Shown here: piece by piece, positions 6,424 through 9,376 of the stretch | Numbering within the stretch: position 1 is the first letter of the stretch | Layout: the number at the start of each line of letters is the position of its first letter | NCBI GenBank assembly: GCA_000695745.1 | Contig: ASHK01001002.1 | Span: 1 to 9,376, forward strand | DNA length: 9,376 nucleotides | Source of the DNA: Vibrio madracius | GTDB lineage: Bacteria; Pseudomonadota; Gammaproteobacteria; Enterobacterales; Vibrionaceae | Reading direction: 5' to 3' | Notes under the pieces: generated by a model | The model's input: the letters and a program-made list of their open reading frames with translations, nothing else | Database searches by the model: none | What the model was told of the DNA's origin: nothing | Program-made: the position numbers and the translations under genes

Positions 6424-6861
6424 ATGAAAAAACTGAAATTAACCATGCTTGTCATTGGCGCTTCACTCTTATCAGGCTGCTCCGTCTACAACGCAGTGAA
6501 AGCAGGACAACTGCAAGCAGACTATGACCTAATTTTAACAAACAGCGCCATTTATAATTCTGATAATGGCAGCCAATACAGTATCCCAGTGCCTCATAAT
6601 GAAAGTAGAAACAAAATGCTGGTTTGTTATAACCAAAGCGGTATCTTCAGTGCCTCCGATTCTGGGGAATTAAGAGAAGTGGCCAATGAATGGCTAAGCA
6701 AAAATAAGCCGGGAAAGCTCGCTGGCGACGAACTAAACCGTTCTGGCGTTTGGGATTCTAGAACCTGTTATGAGTTCGACATTGTGGATATTCAACCGAT
6801 TGGTGCGTATCTCGATCAAGAAACCGGGGATGTCGTTATCGTCGGTGAAAGTCACGGATAA
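6424..6861 (+). CDS. Small lipoprotein of unknown function
   Basis: 145 residues. The N-terminus MKKLKLTMLVIGASLLSGCS is a lipoprotein signal with lipobox LSGC. Cys19 would be lipidated and, because Ser rather than Asp follows, the protein should be sorted to the outer membrane. The mature domain has two further cysteines (C68 in MLVCYNQ and C115 in SRTCYEF) that could form a periplasmic disulfide. I do not recognise the family. It follows the beta-barrel gene at 5835 and is closed by a terminator eight bases after its stop, so the pair forms a unit and the proteins may work together at the outer membrane; that is inference. Confidence 0.85.
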   Translation: MKKLKLTMLVIGASLLSGCSVYNAVKAGQLQADYDLILTNSAIYNSDNGSQYSIPVPHNESRNKMLVCYNQSGIFSASDSGELREVANEWLSKNKPGKLAGDELNRSGVWDSRTCYEFDIVDIQPIGAYLDQETGDVVIVGESHG

Positions 6862-6868
6862 GCAATAT

Positions 6869-6893
6869 AAGAGCCTAGACCTAGGCTCTTTTT
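6869..6893 (+). terminator. Intrinsic terminator after the lipoprotein gene
   Basis: AAGAGCCTA (6869-6877) pairs with TAGGCTCTT (6882-6890), loop GACC, followed by TTTATTTTA. It sits between convergent genes; leftward its T run is poor, so it serves mainly the rightward unit. Confidence 0.85.
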
Positions 6894-6896
6894 ATT

Positions 6897-7673
6897 TTAT
6901 TCATACCACGACTCTGGGATGGGATCATCGTACAAAAAGACATCTTGGTTTCGCTTTAAGAACGCTTGCACTATATCTGCCATTCCTTTCGCACTGGCTA
7001 AAAACGATCTTGCCTCGCCAATAGTCCCCCAATGGCCGATACCTTGTTTAACAAATGGACGCTCAAGCTTGTCATAATTTTCATGAATGCTACCAAACGG
7101 ACTTTTATGTCGATGCAGAACCGTCTTAATGGCGTTATCACCTTTAATGATGGTAATCGCTTCTGACTCAGGGTCGATACGGTTGGGAATGGCGTTCCAC
7201 TCCTCCACACCATGGATGTATGTGTTGCGAGTAAGTGGGCACCCTAGAAACAATATTTGAGCGTCTACATCATAGAGTTTTCCCCAAGCGCCATGACGAG
7301 GGCATGGGGACGTCAGCATTTCTTCTCCAGCAATAAATTGCTCCGCATTGTTTCCTAGTGCTGCCATTGAGTGCGTCGGATGAAGTGAACGAAGCACGCC
7401 TTCTCTTTGCCTAAACATCTCACTAAGGATACCAACGCAAGAGGGTTCTGTTTTAGGGTCGTAAATACCATTAGCAAGATTGTGCTTGTCCCAACTGTGC
7501 GTGGGTAGCAATAACAGCCCTTCCGACATAAACTCACTCAAAGCATCCAGTACTGTGTCAGCCCCACCCTCAACGTCTCCTATGGCTTTCATGGAAGAGT
7601 GAACTAAAAGCACTCCCTTTTGCTGAACGCCAAGAGCTCGTAAGTCATTTATAAGTTGATCTTTTGTAATCAT
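6897..7673 (-). CDS. AAC(3)-family N-acetyltransferase
   Basis: 258 residues, full length for the Antibiotic_NAT (AAC(3)/YokD-like) fold that acetylates amino groups with acetyl-CoA. Visible family motifs: LLVHSSMKAIG (22-32), LLLPTHSW (54-61), RSLHPTHSMAALG (95-107), SPCPRHGAWGKL (122-133) and LGCPLTRNTYIHGVEEW (143-159), with H154 and E157/E158. The family includes aminoglycoside 3-N-acetyltransferases, but many chromosomal members have other or unknown substrates, so resistance should not be assumed from this sequence. The start MITKDQLINDLRALG is the usual family start. It has no Shine-Dalgarno and sits about five bases from the predicted transcription start. It converges on the lipoprotein unit and is a single-gene transcript. 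Confidence 0.92.
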   Translation of the reverse strand: MITKDQLINDLRALGVQQKGVLLVHSSMKAIGDVEGGADTVLDALSEFMSEGLLLLPTHSWDKHNLANGIYDPKTEPSCVGILSEMFRQREGVLRSLHPTHSMAALGNNAEQFIAGEEMLTSPCPRHGAWGKLYDVDAQILFLGCPLTRNTYIHGVEEWNAIPNRIDPESEAITIIKGDNAIKTVLHRHKSPFGSIHENYDKLERPFVKQGIGHWGTIGEARSFLASAKGMADIVQAFLKRNQDVFLYDDPIPESWYE

Positions 7674-7684
7674 TTTTCAACCAC

Positions 7685-7712
7685 AATATAGAAAATTCAA
7701 CCATAATGACAA
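7685..7712 (-). promoter_or_regulatory. Promoter of the N-acetyltransferase gene, giving a near-leaderless message
   Basis: On the minus strand TTGTCA (7712-7707), a 16-base spacer and TATATT (7690-7685) are good matches. A start about seven bases downstream (near 7678) would lie only about five bases before the ATG at 7673, leaving no room for a ribosome binding site. Confidence 0.5.
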
Positions 7713-7777
7713 AATCCATCTTAAATTGCTGTTACACTCATTGAGTTTTTAATCAATTAACTAATAAATGACATAGC

Positions 7778-8494
7778 TTAAAAATCTAAATAAAAACCCA
7801 GCTCGACATTACTACTGTCCTCTATTGGTCGGCCAGGTCTTACTCGATACTGCCCCTTCGTATACTTGACGTATGGTTGAACATAAGGCAACTTTGCTGT
7901 TAGTGATAAATCATAGCTACTTCTAGTACTGCTTTCATAACCATGATCCGACGTAAGTATATCAAGGTTATAGTTTACACCTACCTGAAGATACCTATGC
8001 ACCGTATAACTTACACCAATCGTGTTCTTCCATTCTTGTCGGTAATTGACATAATCAATCTGTTCAGGGAGCTCAATGGTTTTCGAAGAATTACGCCATT
8101 GATAGTATGTATTCCAGTAAAGAAACATTTTAGGAGTTAAAGAATAGCCATACAAAAATCCGAGATCATAGATGTCTATCGTGTCGTCGAATCCATACTG
8201 ACCGTACACGTTAAAGTAGCTTTTCTCATACAGCCAGTCGTAACTCACCCCTAATTCAAGGTACTTGTCTGTGTCTATTTCAGCACTGATTACTAAATTG
8301 CTAGTTGCGGCAATATCTACACCAAAAACACCAATGAATTCATCATCGTATTTGGTCACTTGCGTATGAAAATCAACGACCTTTGGTTCATCTGTTAATC
8401 TAGCTAGAACACTTGGTGAAAAAACAAATATAAAAAGTAATATCAATCCTTTGCTTGTCATCATCCCAAAGAAGGATTGAGCTAGCATAGACAT
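7778..8494 (-). CDS. Outer-membrane beta-barrel protein, family not recognised
   Basis: The open frame can begin at GTG 8554 (258 aa), but ATG 8494 (238 aa) is preferred: GAG lies four bases upstream. ATG 8464 or 8461 is also possible, with the clear signal sequence MTSKGLILLFIFVFSPSVLA immediately after. The mature protein is rich in Tyr, Trp and Phe and shows alternating amphipathic strands with polar turns (for example YLELGVSYDWLYEKSYFNVY, FLYGYSLTPKMFLYWNTYY, YLQVGVNYNLDIL, VQPYVKYTKGQYRV). It ends NVELGFYLDF, an outer-membrane C-terminal signature. Roughly 10 strands are plausible. It lies just downstream of the lipoprotein gene at 8584-9249, without a terminator between, so they likely form an operon. 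No function can be assigned; no enzymatic motif is visible. Confidence 0.75.
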   Translation of the reverse strand: MSMLAQSFFGMMTSKGLILLFIFVFSPSVLARLTDEPKVVDFHTQVTKYDDEFIGVFGVDIAATSNLVISAEIDTDKYLELGVSYDWLYEKSYFNVYGQYGFDDTIDIYDLGFLYGYSLTPKMFLYWNTYYQWRNSSKTIELPEQIDYVNYRQEWKNTIGVSYTVHRYLQVGVNYNLDILTSDHGYESSTRSSYDLSLTAKLPYVQPYVKYTKGQYRVRPGRPIEDSSNVELGFYLDF

Positions 8495-8583
8495 TTTTCT
8501 CGAATGAGTGAGTGAAAGGGAATTAATGCCCGAAGTCCGTCGAACAACAGGCACAAAATTGAGTCCGTTAATTACCTACGTTT

Positions 8584-9249
8584 TTAGCTTCTCAGATTTT
8601 TTACTCGAGTTTTCGCATCTCGAGCTTTTATCTTGAGCTGGTTTTTATCTATATCATGAGACTCAATTCGAGCTTTTATATCATCAACATTGACAGCCTT
8701 AACTCCATCATTCGGTGAGTTTATGATGACATAGTCACTCAAACCATTATCCAATCTAACCATGTACGCATGCTGGCCTTCGGCGATTGGATCAATACTT
8801 CCTACTTGCTCCTCACCACGATATATATCGCCTGAACCATTTTGCCAACGTATTTCCCCAACATGTATGCCGTTTACATAGATGCCGTAGATAGAACCTT
8901 CACCTTGATCACGAGTTTTGTCAATCCAGAAGCCAAGCTCCGGATTGCTTATATCACTCTCAATTGGATGACTTGGCGTGCCAGAGGGCTGTCCATTTGC
9001 ATAACCCCAATCTGCATTTTCCAATACAGTTTTCATCGCATCGATAATTTCCGTATCACGAATTGGATTCTCAATAGCATCTTTGCCGTAGTTAGGATCT
9101 GCCTTGTATGATTCAATCGCTGCAATAACCTTTTCTTTCATCTCTGGACTGATCCCACCTTCAGGTGGTTGCTCAGCAGTATCCGTCGAAGAGCATCCCG
9201 TTGAGACCACTATTGATGAAATTATTAAAGCAAGAAGTGATTTTTTCAT
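8584..9249 (-). CDS. Lipoprotein of unrecognised family
   Basis: The frame is open from ATG 9294 (236 aa), but ATG 9249 (221 aa) directly begins a lipoprotein signal, MKKSLLALIISSIVVSTGCS, and is chosen. Cys19 follows STG, an acceptable though not textbook lipobox, and Ser at +2 predicts outer-membrane sorting. The mature part starts with an acidic, Pro/Gly linker (TDTAEQPPEGGISPEM). A short helical region (KEKVIAAIESYKADPNY) and a strand-rich centre (GFWIDKTRDQGEGSIYGIYVNGIHVGEIRW) follow. The end is strongly basic and helical (KNQLKIKARDAKTRVKNLRS). I do not recognise the family. It is the first gene of a leftward pair with the beta-barrel gene at 7778-8494. A weak ribosome site only is seen. 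Confidence 0.78.
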   Translation of the reverse strand: MKKSLLALIISSIVVSTGCSSTDTAEQPPEGGISPEMKEKVIAAIESYKADPNYGKDAIENPIRDTEIIDAMKTVLENADWGYANGQPSGTPSHPIESDISNPELGFWIDKTRDQGEGSIYGIYVNGIHVGEIRWQNGSGDIYRGEEQVGSIDPIAEGQHAYMVRLDNGLSDYVIINSPNDGVKAVNVDDIKARIESHDIDKNQLKIKARDAKTRVKNLRS

Positions 9250-9276
9250 ATTTATACCATTGTGTTTCAGAAAGTA

Positions 9277-9305
9277 ATCCCATCTTGAACTCATCCCGAT
9301 GTCAA
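9277..9305 (-). promoter_or_regulatory. Possible promoter of the lipoprotein/beta-barrel pair
   Basis: On the minus strand a perfect -35 TTGACA (9305-9300) is followed after 17 bases by TGGGAT (9282-9277), a poor -10. Start would be near 9270, about 20 bases before the ATG at 9249. The poor -10 suggests an activator or a false match. Confidence 0.25.
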
Positions 9306-9326
9306 ATAAATGAAGAACGAAATATA

Positions 9327-9353
9327 GCTGATATTAATTATGTAAATATCAGC
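9327..9353. repeat. Perfect 9-bp inverted repeat upstream of the right-end pair
   Basis: GCTGATATT (9327-9335) and AATATCAGC (9345-9353) are exact complements around a 9-base AT spacer. It lies about 22 bases upstream of the proposed -35. It could be a dyad operator for a regulator of the lipoprotein/barrel pair, or a hairpin belonging to something beyond the right edge; there is no T run on either side to favour a terminator. Confidence 0.55.
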
Positions 9354-9376
9354 CAATTGATATAAAACGAAGACTT

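Noticed and set aside
6897..7673. Acquired aminoglycoside resistance gene
   Set aside because: No integron, transposase or repeat surrounds it and the family has many chromosomal members with other substrates; the family name alone is not evidence of resistance.
7943..8140. Rightward 65-codon frame
   Set aside because: It is opposite the beta-barrel gene and has no ribosome site or recognisable protein features.
8495..8554. GTG 8554 as start of the right-end beta-barrel gene
   Set aside because: It would place about 31 residues of basic, non-signal sequence before the signal peptide, and no well-placed ribosome site precedes it.
1..9376. CRISPR, transposon ends, tRNA or attachment site
   Set aside because: Reading both strands, I saw no regularly spaced repeats, transposase or integrase sequence, or tRNA cloverleaf.

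Overview
The window reads as chromosomal DNA of a gammaproteobacterium, most likely a Vibrio. FdxA, CodB and CodA are all recognisable as close relatives of the enteric/vibrio proteins. No tRNA, rRNA, insertion sequence, integrase or CRISPR array was found. The genus is an inference from protein resemblance, not from a database search.

Left part (1-2095): the N-terminal 242 codons of an FAD-dependent dehydrogenase run leftward off the edge. It is divergent from fdxA (7Fe ferredoxin). A strong, probably bidirectional terminator separates fdxA from a leftward SpoU/TrmH-family RNA 2'-O-methyltransferase. Middle (2096-5100): an AT-rich 415-bp intergenic region carries a PurR-like palindrome and a good sigma-70 promoter. 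It is followed by the cytosine salvage operon codB (cytosine permease) and codA (cytosine deaminase), closed by a terminator. CodB would import cytosine and CodA would convert it to uracil and ammonia; a PurR-type operator upstream matches the known logic of codBA in E. coli.

The main surprise is that fdxA, codB and codA are all broken in this sequence by single missing bases: one in fdxA (about 1009), one in codB (about 2640) and two in codA (about 3832 and 4330). Each sits in a short run of identical bases, and restoring one base gives back full-length, family-typical proteins of 107, 414 and 425 residues. That pattern looks more like uncorrected long-read sequencing errors than natural decay, but the raw sequence as given encodes none of the three intact.

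Right part (5100-9376): a small cold-shock-domain protein with a long leader and strong terminator. Next come a structured leader, an 8-stranded-type outer-membrane beta-barrel protein and a small lipoprotein, probably one transcript. Converging on them is an AAC(3)-family N-acetyltransferase with almost no 5' untranslated region. Last, a leftward pair consists of a lipoprotein of unrecognised family and a larger outer-membrane beta-barrel protein. The right end is visibly richer in A+T than codBA and holds the least familiar genes. I see no convincing new defence or mobile system; the least explained items are the hairpin-rich leader at 5688-5834 and the two lipoprotein/beta-barrel pairs.
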